64,000 nucleotides of DNA from Halothiobacillus diazotrophicus (GTDB taxonomy: Bacteria > Pseudomonadota > Gammaproteobacteria > Halothiobacillales > Halothiobacillaceae). The position numbers and the translations under genes are program-made. This document shows, piece after piece, positions 55,429-63,429 of this stretch (position 1 is its first letter; every line of letters begins with the position of its first letter). A model generated the notes under the pieces. The model saw only the letters and a list, made by a program, of their open reading frames with translations, was not told the origin of the DNA and searched no databases. The stretch covers positions 2,666,501 through 2,730,500 of the forward strand of contig NZ_CP016027.1 of NCBI RefSeq assembly GCF_001663815.1, written 5' to 3'.

Positions 55429-56220
55429 TCAGGAGGGTTTCGTGTCGATGCCGGTCAGCGTGAAGGCATGGGGATGCCGGATCAGCCGGCTCAGTCCCCG
55501 GGCCAATGCCCAGAGCAGAATCAGGATGATGGCGGTCAGCAGGAGCCACCAGAGCACGATCAGGCCGAAGAGCGTGGGGGCCTGCATGAAGGTGGTCATC
55601 AGGGAATCCTGATAGTAGAAAAACCAGGTGTGATCGGGGGGAAAGACGCTGCGATGGAAGGCGTTGAACACCTGCATGGGGCCGATCAATGCGACCGCGA
55701 GGGCGGTACCCGTGATCAGCAGCCCATTGCCGATGGACAGGCCGCGAAGTCCGGGGAGGGGGATTTTGCGCCAGAGGCTCACGGCCACCACCAGCAGCCA
55801 GCCGAGCAGGGCGAGAAAGCCGAACCGATTTCCCTGCTTGACGAGGGCGGCGACGTCCGTGAGATGGGTGACCTCGGCCGGAGTGAGGAAGACACCGAGG
55901 TCGTGCCCCTGTGGATCGCGATAGTGGATGGTGGCCAGTCCCTGGCCGCCTTGCTGGATATCCCGGGTGATGGCTGCGAACAGGCGGATGCGCTCGGCTT
56001 CGTCGGTCTGGACGAAATTCTGCTTGCCGTGCCGGTTCTGCGGCGCATATTTGGCGATGGTCGCCGGGATGTCGAGCAGGTGATAGTCCAGCGGATACAG
56101 GAAATTGACCTGAACGAGTGCTGTCCAGGCCAGCCAGATGGCGGCTGGCCAGAGCAGGATCAGATGGAGAACCACGCGCAGGCCGCCGGGCCAGTCAATC
56201 AATGAACTACGGGACGACAT
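55429..56220 (-). CDS. DUF1461 family integral membrane protein
   Basis: The 263-residue protein has about five TM segments and a large periplasmic loop with YPLDYHLLDIPATIAKYAPQN and the DUF1461-like LTPAEVTHLTDVAALV. The family function is unknown. ATG 56220 follows GGGAGAACGC; the longer frame to 56433 overlaps the upstream lipoprotein. It is the last gene of the cyd run and ends 2 bases from the convergent LysR stop. Placement beside cydDC suggests an envelope or respiration role, but this is inference. Confidence 0.72.
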   Translation of the reverse strand: MSSRSSLIDWPGGLRVVLHLILLWPAAIWLAWTALVQVNFLYPLDYHLLDIPATIAKYAPQNRHGKQNFVQTDEAERIRLFAAITRDIQQGGQGLATIHYRDPQGHDLGVFLTPAEVTHLTDVAALVKQGNRFGFLALLGWLLVVAVSLWRKIPLPGLRGLSIGNGLLITGTALAVALIGPMQVFNAFHRSVFPPDHTWFFYYQDSLMTTFMQAPTLFGLIVLWWLLLTAIILILLWALARGLSRLIRHPHAFTLTGIDTKPS

Positions 56221-56263
56221 GCAGCGTTCTCCCATACGCTGTAACGAAGGACGGACGTTCGGA

Positions 56264-56497
56264 TCAAGGGGTGGCCAGATCCACTGCGCCCTTGGTGGCG
56301 GAAACGCCGACGCCGACAGCGGTACTGGCGACGCCCACGGTCGTGGAAACGGCCGTTCCGGCCACGCTGGCGGTGGTCGACACCACGGCGCATCCGGAAA
56401 GCAGCGGGGAAAGACACGCCAGCAGTGCGGCACCCATCGGCAGCGCCAGCTTGTGCGGGTGGGCAGCCGGGTGCCCGGGGAGCGTTGGAAACTTCAT
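56264..56497 (-). CDS. small lipoprotein coupled to cydC
   Basis: The 77-residue lipoprotein has a signal with lipobox LSGC and a mature part of about 42 residues made of Val/Thr/Ser/Ala repeats (AVVSTTASVAGTAVSTTVGV, ASTAVGVGVSATKGAVDL). Its ATG overlaps the cydC stop (ATGA), so it is translated by coupling. I know similar small repetitive lipoproteins in gammaproteobacteria but no function. The position inside the cyd operon is the only clue. Confidence 0.7.
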   Translation of the reverse strand: MKFPTLPGHPAAHPHKLALPMGAALLACLSPLLSGCAVVSTTASVAGTAVSTTVGVASTAVGVGVSATKGAVDLATP

Positions 56498-58176
56498 GGG
56501 TGAACGATCCTGCCTTGATCCAGATGGACGATTTGATTAGCCAGGGAAAGTAATTGTGGCCGATGACTAATCATGAGGGCTGTTCGCCCTGCGATCAAGC
56601 GCCGGAGGGCTTCGACGACGACGCGCTCGCTGGCGGCATCCAATCCTTCGGTCGGTTCGTCGAGCAGGACGACGGGCGCGTCTTTCAGCAGCGCGCGGGC
56701 AATGGCGATGCGCCGTGCCTGGCCGCCGGACAAACGGGTGGCGGCTTCTCCGACCTCCGTGTCGAGCCCCTGCGGCCAGGCGGCGATGGCGTCGTCCAGG
56801 CCCACGGCCGCCAGGACGGCACGGAGCTCCGCCTCGGTCGCCTCGGGCCGGGCCAGCCGCAGATTGGTGGCGATCGTCGTGTTGAAGAGATGGGTATGCT
56901 GGCTGACCACGGCGCAGAGCCCGCGAACGCCATCGCCGCTCAGGGTCCGGATCGATCGGCCGCCGATCCGGATGTCGCCGTCGGTCAGCGGCCAGAAGCG
57001 GAGCAGGGCGTTCAGCAGGCTGGTCTTGCCGGAGCCGCTGGCACCGCGCAGGGCGACGATGCCGCCTTGCGGCACGACGAGGCTGACCGCATCCAGTGCC
57101 GGTTCGGCCCGCCCCGGATAACGCAGCGTGATCCGGTCGAAGTCGAGGTCGAATCGAGTCGGTGGTGGTTCCTGCACGTCGGGGTCCGGTACCGCCGGCT
57201 CGGCATCCACGAGATCCAGAATTCGCCGCGCCGCCTGACGCGTTTCTCCCCAGGCGCGCCAAGCCGGCGGCAGCATGGCGACGGCTTCGAAGCTGGCCAT
57301 GCCGAACAGGGCGAGCATGACGAGTTCCGGGCCGGTGATGTGCGCATTCCGGACGAGATCGATCGCGAGCACCAGCATGCCAAGCCACGTGAACTGGGCG
57401 ATCAGGCCGTTCAGGGCGTTGCCCCCGGCATCGAGCCGGTTCTGCCGGCGCTGGGGTTCGATCAGTTCGGCGTTGTCCCGGCGTAGCCGGTCGAGACGAT
57501 GTTGCGGGTTGCCGAACAGGTTGAGTTCGGCCAGTCCGCGCAGGGTTTCGGCCGTGCGCTGACGCAGGGTCGCGCGGGCTTCGACAAGCGCCCGACCGGC
57601 ATCGAGTCCTGTCCGCAGCACGATCATCGGCACGACGATCCCGGCCAGTAGCAGGCCGGCCAGATCCACAGCGGCGATGCCGGGGCTCCAGAACAGCAGG
57701 AAAAGACCCATCAAAAACGTCGTCAAGACGGCCGTGACGACCGGGCCGAACAGGCGCAGATAGGCGCCTTCCAGGCTGTCGATGTCCGCACGGATGCGAC
57801 TCAGCAGGTCGCCGCCGGATCGATCCTGCAAACGCGCCGGTACCAGGGGTTCGAGGTGCTCGAAGAACCATTGGCGCAGCCCGGCCAGCAGGCGGAACGT
57901 GGCTTCGTGGGTGACGAGCCGTTCCAGATAGCGGCCGGCGGTGCGGGCGATGGCCAGCCCGCGAATGGCGGCGGCCGGGGTGAAGTAGTTGATGGCGCCG
58001 CCGCCCAGACCGGCCAGGGCCATGGCGGCGATGAACCAGCCGGACAGGGCGAGCAGGGCGACATTGGCGAGGATGACCAGCGTGGCGAGCAGCACGCCGG
58101 CGAGCATCCAGCCCCGGTAGGGACGGGTCAGACCGATGAGCCAGCGCAGTTCCCGATGTTTCGTGGCGCGCGTCAT
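56494..58176 (-). CDS. cydC: thiol reductant ABC exporter subunit CydC
   Basis: CydC pairs with CydD in the inner membrane to export glutathione and cysteine, or to handle heme, and is needed for assembly of bd oxidase. The 560-residue protein has six TM segments, Walker A GASGSGKTS, signature [16 protein letters not shown] and Walker B APVVLLDEPTEGLDA. It overlaps cydD by four bases (ATGA) and the following lipoprotein in the same way, forming a tightly coupled run. Confidence 0.94.
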   Translation of the reverse strand: MTRATKHRELRWLIGLTRPYRGWMLAGVLLATLVILANVALLALSGWFIAAMALAGLGGGAINYFTPAAAIRGLAIARTAGRYLERLVTHEATFRLLAGLRQWFFEHLEPLVPARLQDRSGGDLLSRIRADIDSLEGAYLRLFGPVVTAVLTTFLMGLFLLFWSPGIAAVDLAGLLLAGIVVPMIVLRTGLDAGRALVEARATLRQRTAETLRGLAELNLFGNPQHRLDRLRRDNAELIEPQRRQNRLDAGGNALNGLIAQFTWLGMLVLAIDLVRNAHITGPELVMLALFGMASFEAVAMLPPAWRAWGETRQAARRILDLVDAEPAVPDPDVQEPPPTRFDLDFDRITLRYPGRAEPALDAVSLVVPQGGIVALRGASGSGKTSLLNALLRFWPLTDGDIRIGGRSIRTLSGDGVRGLCAVVSQHTHLFNTTIATNLRLARPEATEAELRAVLAAVGLDDAIAAWPQGLDTEVGEAATRLSGGQARRIAIARALLKDAPVVLLDEPTEGLDAASERVVVEALRRLIAGRTALMISHRPQLLSLANQIVHLDQGRIVHP

Positions 58177-60101
58177 GAGGTCGCCTGACGATAGCGATGG
58201 TAGAGGTCCGCGTAGGCGCCATCGTGTGCGATCAGATCGGCATGGCTGCCCTGTTCGAGGATGCGTCCGTCATTAAGGTAGAGAATCCGGTCGCAGGACG
58301 CGAGGGTGGATAGGCGATGGGCAATGACGAGCACGGTCCGTTTTTCGGCCAGGCGGGCGATGGCCGCGCTGACCAGGCGTTCGCTTTCGGGATCGAGGCT
58401 GGCCGTGGGTTCGTCCAGCACCACGATCGGCGCATCCTTGTAGAACGCCCGGGCGAGGGCGATACGCTGGATTTCCCCGCCGGAAAGCCCCTGGCCGCGC
58501 TCGCCCACCCGGGTATCGAAGCCCTTGGGCAGCCGCTCGATGAAGGCCAGTGCCTGAGCACGTTCGGCGGCCTGCCATAGTGCGCTTCGGGTCCGGTCGT
58601 CGATCGGCGCGGCTGCCGCATCCCGGTCGAGCGCGATGTTTTCCGCCAGCGTACCGAGGAAGAGGGTGGGGCTTTGCGGCACCCAGGCGATGTGGCGCCG
58701 CCAAGCCTCCGGATCGATGTGGGCAAGGTCCTTCCCGCCGATCCGGATCCGGCCAGCCGTCGGTGGCAAAAAGCCCATCAGCAACTGGGTCAGCGTGCTT
58801 TTCCCGGCGCCGCTGGGGCCGACCAGGGCAGTGACGCAGCCGGCCGGTAGCGTCAGGTCGAGATGGTGGAACAGCGGTTGACCGCCGGGGTAGGCGAAAT
58901 CGACCCCATCGAAGACGATATCGCCCGGTGCTTTGTCGGGATCTGCTTCCGGGTGGTCATCCGGGTTTTCTTCGTTCCGGTCTTCATCAGAGCCTTCGCG
59001 CAGGCCTGCATTCGGGTTGGCATCTTGGGCATGGCAAGGGACAGTGCCCCGGTGGTCCGTTTGTCGATCGGTCGGTGACGGGGCGTTCAACAGTTCGATG
59101 ATCGGTTCGACGGCCCCCAGCGCATCCATGCGGGCGTGGAACTGGTTGCCCAGACTGCGCAGCGGCAGGTAGAACTCCGGGGCAAGCAGCAGAACGAAAA
59201 TGCCGTTCTGGAAATGGATCTCGCCGTACATCAGCCGGAAGCCGACATATACCGCGACCATCGCGATGCTGATGGCGGCCAGGAACTCCAGCACCATCGA
59301 GGAGAGAAAGGCCACGCGCAGCACGCCCATCGTTTCCTGACGATAGTCCTCGGCGATGCGCCCGACCAGCCGGGCTTCGCGCCGGGCCGCGTTGAACAGC
59401 TTGAGGGTGGTCAGTCCTTCGATCAGATCGAAAAAATGCGCGCCCATACGCGCCAGGCTGCGCCATTGCCGCTGGTTGAGCCTTTCGGTCTCGCCGCCGA
59501 TGAGGATCATGAACAGGGGGATCAGCGGTGCGGTGATGGCCAGTATCAGGCCCGAAACCCAGTCGGCGGGAAAGACGAACACGAGGATCGCCGCCGGAAT
59601 GAGCAGCGCACGGCGCACCTGCGGCAGGTATCCGGCAATGTAGCCGTCCAGAGCCTCCACACCGTCCACGAGCCGCGTGGCGATATCCCCGCTGCGCTGG
59701 TTGCGGCTCCAGGCGGGGCCGAGTTCCTCGATTCGGGCGAACAGACGGGCGCGCAGCCCGGTGCGCAGTCGGGCGCCCGCCTCGAAAGCCAGGCGTTGGG
59801 CCAGATAGTTCAGGATCGCCCGCAGGACGAACAGGCACGCAATCGCGGCGATATAGCCCCAGACGTCTTCCAGCGAATGCTTTTCCAGGGAATGTGCCTG
59901 GGCATGATCCAGGGCATGTTCCAGGGCCGTGGCGTTCAGGGTCAGCGCCAGCAGCCAGCACTGGGCGATCAGCAGAAAACCGTTCAGGCCGTCGAGCGCG
60001 ACCGCCGCCCGCAGGGGCTGGCGGACGTTGCGTGCCTCGCTGCGTAGCCAGCGGTCGAGGCGGCGGGTTTGCGCTTTTGACGGTGCGGGGGCGGGGCGCA
60101 T
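58173..60101 (-). CDS. cydD: thiol reductant ABC exporter subunit CydD
   Basis: This is the partner of CydC. The 642-residue protein has a TM exporter domain, Walker A GPSGAGKST, signature LSGGEIQRIALARAFYKDAP and Walker B IVVLDEPTASLDPES. Between the two domains it carries an extra acidic segment of about 50 residues (DANPNAGLREG, SDEDRNEENPDDHPEADPDK). That makes it longer than E. coli CydD (588). ATG 60101 lies 25 bases after the stop of the small membrane gene, and the stop overlaps cydC. Confidence 0.94.
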   Translation of the reverse strand: MRPAPAPSKAQTRRLDRWLRSEARNVRQPLRAAVALDGLNGFLLIAQCWLLALTLNATALEHALDHAQAHSLEKHSLEDVWGYIAAIACLFVLRAILNYLAQRLAFEAGARLRTGLRARLFARIEELGPAWSRNQRSGDIATRLVDGVEALDGYIAGYLPQVRRALLIPAAILVFVFPADWVSGLILAITAPLIPLFMILIGGETERLNQRQWRSLARMGAHFFDLIEGLTTLKLFNAARREARLVGRIAEDYRQETMGVLRVAFLSSMVLEFLAAISIAMVAVYVGFRLMYGEIHFQNGIFVLLLAPEFYLPLRSLGNQFHARMDALGAVEPIIELLNAPSPTDRQTDHRGTVPCHAQDANPNAGLREGSDEDRNEENPDDHPEADPDKAPGDIVFDGVDFAYPGGQPLFHHLDLTLPAGCVTALVGPSGAGKSTLTQLLMGFLPPTAGRIRIGGKDLAHIDPEAWRRHIAWVPQSPTLFLGTLAENIALDRDAAAAPIDDRTRSALWQAAERAQALAFIERLPKGFDTRVGERGQGLSGGEIQRIALARAFYKDAPIVVLDEPTASLDPESERLVSAAIARLAEKRTVLVIAHRLSTLASCDRILYLNDGRILEQGSHADLIAHDGAYADLYHRYRQATS

Positions 60102-60126
60102 CAGACGAGCGTGCAGGGCAAGCGGA

Positions 60127-60348
60127 TCATCGGTTTTGCGTCTCGTGGCGGATGGCGTCCCGTTCCTTCGTGACGAGATAAAGAAACAGTCCGGCCATCA
60201 GCAGACCCACGCCGGCAGCCTGCCAGCGCAATGCGACGGGCAGGCCGAAGATCCGGTCGACCAGCAGCAATCCGAGCCCCGGTCCCAGGGTTAACAGCGA
60301 AAGCGCCCGCAAGCGCCACAGGGCGGCTAATGTGAGCGAATCGTGCAT
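60127..60348 (-). CDS. small two-TM membrane protein between cydB and cydD
   Basis: The 73-residue protein begins MHDSLTLAALWRLRALSLLTLGPGLGLLLVDRIFGLPVALRW and has two hydrophobic helices followed by a polar C-terminus (TKERDAIRHETQNR). ATG 60348 is 2 bases after the cydB stop. It is hidden inside a longer spurious frame. In position it corresponds to accessory genes of bd oxidases (cydX, cydS, ybgE or DUF2474). It is larger than CydX and I do not recognise the family. Confidence 0.7.
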   Translation of the reverse strand: MHDSLTLAALWRLRALSLLTLGPGLGLLLVDRIFGLPVALRWQAAGVGLLMAGLFLYLVTKERDAIRHETQNR

Positions 60349-60350
60349 CG

Positions 60351-61394
60351 CTACTCGTAGGCCGCCAGACTTTGTAGTCGTGCCCGGAATATCCAGGCCT
60401 GATAAAAGTTGTAGGCCAGCATGACGGGAATGAAGCCGAGCATCGAGTAGCTGAACGCTGCCAGTGAATTCGAGGGGTTTGCGGCATCGAAAATGGTGAG
60501 CGTGCCTGGTACGAACCAGGGGTAGAGGGTTGCCATCATCGTGCCGAAATTGATGAACACGATCACGCCGAGCCAGAGCATGGCGCGGATGTCCTGTTGG
60601 TGATGGGAGGCGCGGCGCATCGACCAGGTCGCGAACAGCACGAGGGCCCCCGCCAGGATGAAGACCCACCATTCCGGACCGATCCAGCGGGCACGGGCCC
60701 AGGGGAAGGCCAGGAACGACCAGAGCACCGTGCCCAGAATGGCAGCCAGGGCGAGATAGAACATCCGATCGGTCCAGATCATGGCCTGGGCGTAGATGGT
60801 CGAATCCCGTTCGAAGCGGGCACGCAGATAAACGCCCCCGGCGAGGGCTGCGGCGATGACGGCGGTGAACCCCGTCCAGAGACTGAATGGCGTCAGGAAA
60901 TCCAGCACGCCCCCGTTGAAGGTCGGCACGGGCGAGCCGCTGATCGGAAACCCTTGCAGGAACGCACCCAGGCAGACGCCGGCGGCAAAGCTGGTGACGA
61001 GACTGCCGATGCCGAAACCCCAGTCCCAGATCCGCCGGCTGCGGTGCGCATGGTGATGGAATTCCAGGGAGACGGCGCGCAGGATGATGCCCCAGAGCAC
61101 GACCATCAACGGAATCATCAGATAATGGAACAGCGAGCCGTAGGCCAGCGGAAAGGTGCCGAAGATGGCGCCGCCAGCCACCACGAGCCAGGTCTCGTTG
61201 GCATCCCAGGTCCCGGCCATCGAGGCCATGATCGCACCGCGCTCCTTGCTGTCGGGGTGAAACAGGGAAAAGATCCCGGAGCCGAGATCGGCGCCATCGA
61301 GAATGATGTAGAGCACCACGAACAGACCGATCAGAAGCCACCAGATCACGGTGAACCACTGGTAGGGCTGGGTGAGTTCCATGATGTGCGACAT
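60351..61394 (-). CDS. cydB: cytochrome bd (CIO-type) ubiquinol oxidase subunit II
   Basis: The 347-residue subunit has about eight to nine TM helices and begins MSHIMELTQPYQWFTVIWWLLIGLFVVLYIILDGADLGSGIF. The family hallmarks are WDANETWLVVAGGAIFGTFPLAYGSLF, then FHHHAHRSRRIWDWGFGIGS and TLYPWFVPGTLTIFDAANPSNSL. GAGG precedes ATG 61394. The larger open frame that reaches through cydA is spurious. It works with CydA to oxidise quinol and reduce oxygen without proton pumping. Confidence 0.95.
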   Translation of the reverse strand: MSHIMELTQPYQWFTVIWWLLIGLFVVLYIILDGADLGSGIFSLFHPDSKERGAIMASMAGTWDANETWLVVAGGAIFGTFPLAYGSLFHYLMIPLMVVLWGIILRAVSLEFHHHAHRSRRIWDWGFGIGSLVTSFAAGVCLGAFLQGFPISGSPVPTFNGGVLDFLTPFSLWTGFTAVIAAALAGGVYLRARFERDSTIYAQAMIWTDRMFYLALAAILGTVLWSFLAFPWARARWIGPEWWVFILAGALVLFATWSMRRASHHQQDIRAMLWLGVIVFINFGTMMATLYPWFVPGTLTIFDAANPSNSLAAFSYSMLGFIPVMLAYNFYQAWIFRARLQSLAAYE

Positions 61395-61420
61395 GGCGAA
61401 CCTCGCGTTTTCCGGGTGAG

Positions 61421-62869
61421 TCAGGCGGTCGGCCGTATGAATGTCGGTGACGTTTCCGCATCGCTTTCCGGCTTCGGAAGCGTGCCCAGAGGCATGCCCG
61501 GCGCGTCGTTGCGGGGCGCTTCCCCTTCCTCCGGGCCGTGACGCACGACCTTGCCGAAGAAGTACCAGGTCCCCAGCCAGACGATCAGATCGAACAGGAA
61601 GAAACCGATGAACCAGAGGATTTCCGCCGGGATGCTCATCTGGCTCACGCCCTCGCTGGTCCGCATCAGGCCATGGATGAGCCAGGGTTGGCGTGCCACT
61701 TCCCGGGTCCACCACCCTGTCCAGACCGCGATGAACGGGAGGAGGGCACTGAGTATCACCAAGCGCAAAAACCAGGGCCGTTGCTGCAATGCTGCCACAG
61801 AGAATCGACCCCGCCATTTCAGGACGAGTGCCCAGAGCGCGATGAAGAACAGAGCGAATCCGGTGGCGACCATGATGCGGAACGAATAGAACGGGATCAC
61901 GACCGGCGGGCGATCTTCCGGGGCGAACCGGTCGAGCCCGGGTACGACGCTGGTCCAGCGGTGGTCCTCCAGCAGGCTCAAAACATGGGGAATGCCGATT
62001 TCGAAGGCATTGGTGCCTTGGTCCGGGTCCGGCCAGGCCACGACGTTCCAGTTGGTGTTCGGGCTGCCGTCGGCACGGTAGGTGTGCCAGTGCCCTTCCA
62101 TGGCGGCCAGGGCGGCGGGGTCGTGCCGGGCGACGCTGCGCCCCAGACTGTCGCCGATGGCGATCTGCAATGGCGCGACAATCACCAGAGCCATGAGCGA
62201 TGCCGTCAGCGTGCGCAGGAAGAGGGGGCCCTGCCGATTGCGGTACACCATCCAGGCCGATACGCCCGCCACGAAGAACAGGCCGATCTCGAGCGAGGCG
62301 ACGAGCATGTGCGGGAAGGCAGTCAGGAAGTTCGGGTTGAAGATGGCGGCCGTCCAGTCGTCGACGAGGAACAGGCCTCGCTCGAGGTGGACGCCGGTCG
62401 GCGTCTGCATCCAGGAATTGGCCACCATGATCCAGAACGCGGAGAGGATCGAGGAAAAGGCGACGTTGAAGGTGGCGAACAGGTGCATCTTCGGGCCGAT
62501 CTTCCCCCAGCCGAAGATCATCAGGCCGATGAAGCCTGCCTCGTACATGAAGGCGGTAATGGTTTCGTAACCGAGGATGTTGCCGAAGAAGGGGCCGGCG
62601 GCTTGCGAGAACGGGCCGAACAGGATGCCGAAGGCCATTTCCATGGTCACGCCGGTGGCCACCCCCGCGCCGAAATTGATGACGAACAGCCGCTCGAAAA
62701 ACCGGGTCAGCCGATACCAGCCCTCGTCCCGCGTGTTGAGCCAGCGTAGTTCGGCGAAGAACAGAAACACCGCCAGTCCGATGGTCAGCGGTGGGTAGAG
62801 GATGTGCATGGTGGTGATCCAGGCGAAATCGAGACGGGCCAGGTCCACCATCAACGTCGGATCGGTCAT
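61421..62869 (-). CDS. cydA: cytochrome bd (CIO-type) ubiquinol oxidase subunit I
   Basis: CydA carries all three haems and the quinol site. The 482-residue protein begins with DLARLDFAWITTMHILYPPLTIGLAV (His22, a haem ligand). A segment around MYEAGFIGLMIFGW is followed by PHMLVASLEIGLFFVAGVSAW and the W-T-x-E-x-x-RQPW motif (GWWTREVARQPW). The short quinol loop and length place it with cyanide-insensitive (CIO) oxidases. The proline/acidic tail ends TSPTFIRPTA. It opens the seven-gene operon. Confidence 0.95.
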   Translation of the reverse strand: MTDPTLMVDLARLDFAWITTMHILYPPLTIGLAVFLFFAELRWLNTRDEGWYRLTRFFERLFVINFGAGVATGVTMEMAFGILFGPFSQAAGPFFGNILGYETITAFMYEAGFIGLMIFGWGKIGPKMHLFATFNVAFSSILSAFWIMVANSWMQTPTGVHLERGLFLVDDWTAAIFNPNFLTAFPHMLVASLEIGLFFVAGVSAWMVYRNRQGPLFLRTLTASLMALVIVAPLQIAIGDSLGRSVARHDPAALAAMEGHWHTYRADGSPNTNWNVVAWPDPDQGTNAFEIGIPHVLSLLEDHRWTSVVPGLDRFAPEDRPPVVIPFYSFRIMVATGFALFFIALWALVLKWRGRFSVAALQQRPWFLRLVILSALLPFIAVWTGWWTREVARQPWLIHGLMRTSEGVSQMSIPAEILWFIGFFLFDLIVWLGTWYFFGKVVRHGPEEGEAPRNDAPGMPLGTLPKPESDAETSPTFIRPTA

Positions 62870-63178
62870 GGGGCGCGCTCCAGGGATTCGAACCCGGCCG
62901 CAGGCTGTGCGGTTGGGTCACGGGCTGCCTTGGCCCGGTTCACAAATCTTGCGGCATTCCTTTCAATGGTAGCACCCGGTTTTCGGATCGTCGGGGAATT
63001 GCGGCACGGCTTGCCGATTTGCCGGGACATTGGTCTTGCCGTGCCACGACGGGTTTTGTTTGCCGTTCGTTGTCGGCCCCTTTAAGATCGTGTGGCTATA
63101 CCTATTTATTTGCCCGGCCACGCTCCCGCCCGAGCGTCTCGTTCGTGCCGTGCGCCACGCCACCCGTTGACTGATTTC
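62870..63178. other. divergent intergenic region between cydA and the acp gene
   Basis: These 309 bases hold promoters for both directions. No FNR (TTGAT-N4-ATCAA) or other operator was recognised. A candidate plus-strand promoter is listed separately. No RNA gene was seen. Confidence 0.5.
63060..63088 (+). promoter_or_regulatory. candidate sigma-70 promoter of the acp gene
   Basis: TTGCCG (63060-63065) and TAAGAT (63083-63088) are 17 bases apart, about 91 bases before the acp start. The hexamers match the consensus only in part. Confidence 0.35.
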
Positions 63179-63427
63179 ATGACACCCATCGAATTGATTC
63201 GAAATTTCCTGCAGGAGCGAACGGATGTCGATCCAGCGCTCGTCCAGCCCGACCGCTTGCTGGCGGATCTGCAAATCGATTCGTTTTCGTTGCTGGAGTT
63301 GATCTTCGAGTTCGAGGCGCAATGGGATGTGCAGATACCCAACGATGCCGTCACCCCCAAGACGGTGCAGGACCTGATCGACCTCGTCGAACGCTTCATG
63401 CCGGAACACGGCGACGGCGTCGCTTGA
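63179..63427 (+). CDS. acyl carrier protein
   Basis: The 82-residue protein has the ACP four-helix pattern with the phosphopantetheine serine in LQIDSFSLLELIFEFE, where the usual DSL is DSF. It reads TPIELIRNFLQERTDVDPALV at the start and PKTVQDLIDLVERFM at the end. ATG 63179 is preferred to the longer frame from 63092. It is followed 2 bases later by a ketosynthase gene, so it is probably a dedicated ACP of a specialised fatty-acid or polyketide-like pathway and not the housekeeping AcpP. Confidence 0.82.
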   Translation: MTPIELIRNFLQERTDVDPALVQPDRLLADLQIDSFSLLELIFEFEAQWDVQIPNDAVTPKTVQDLIDLVERFMPEHGDGVA

Positions 63428-63429
63428 AC

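Noticed and set aside
60351-62921. 856-codon minus-strand frame running through cydA into cydB
   Set aside because: Only the last 347 residues are CydB. The rest is cydA read in the wrong frame.
62930-63060. FNR site upstream of cydA
   Set aside because: No TTGAT-N4-ATCAA match was found on reading both strands.
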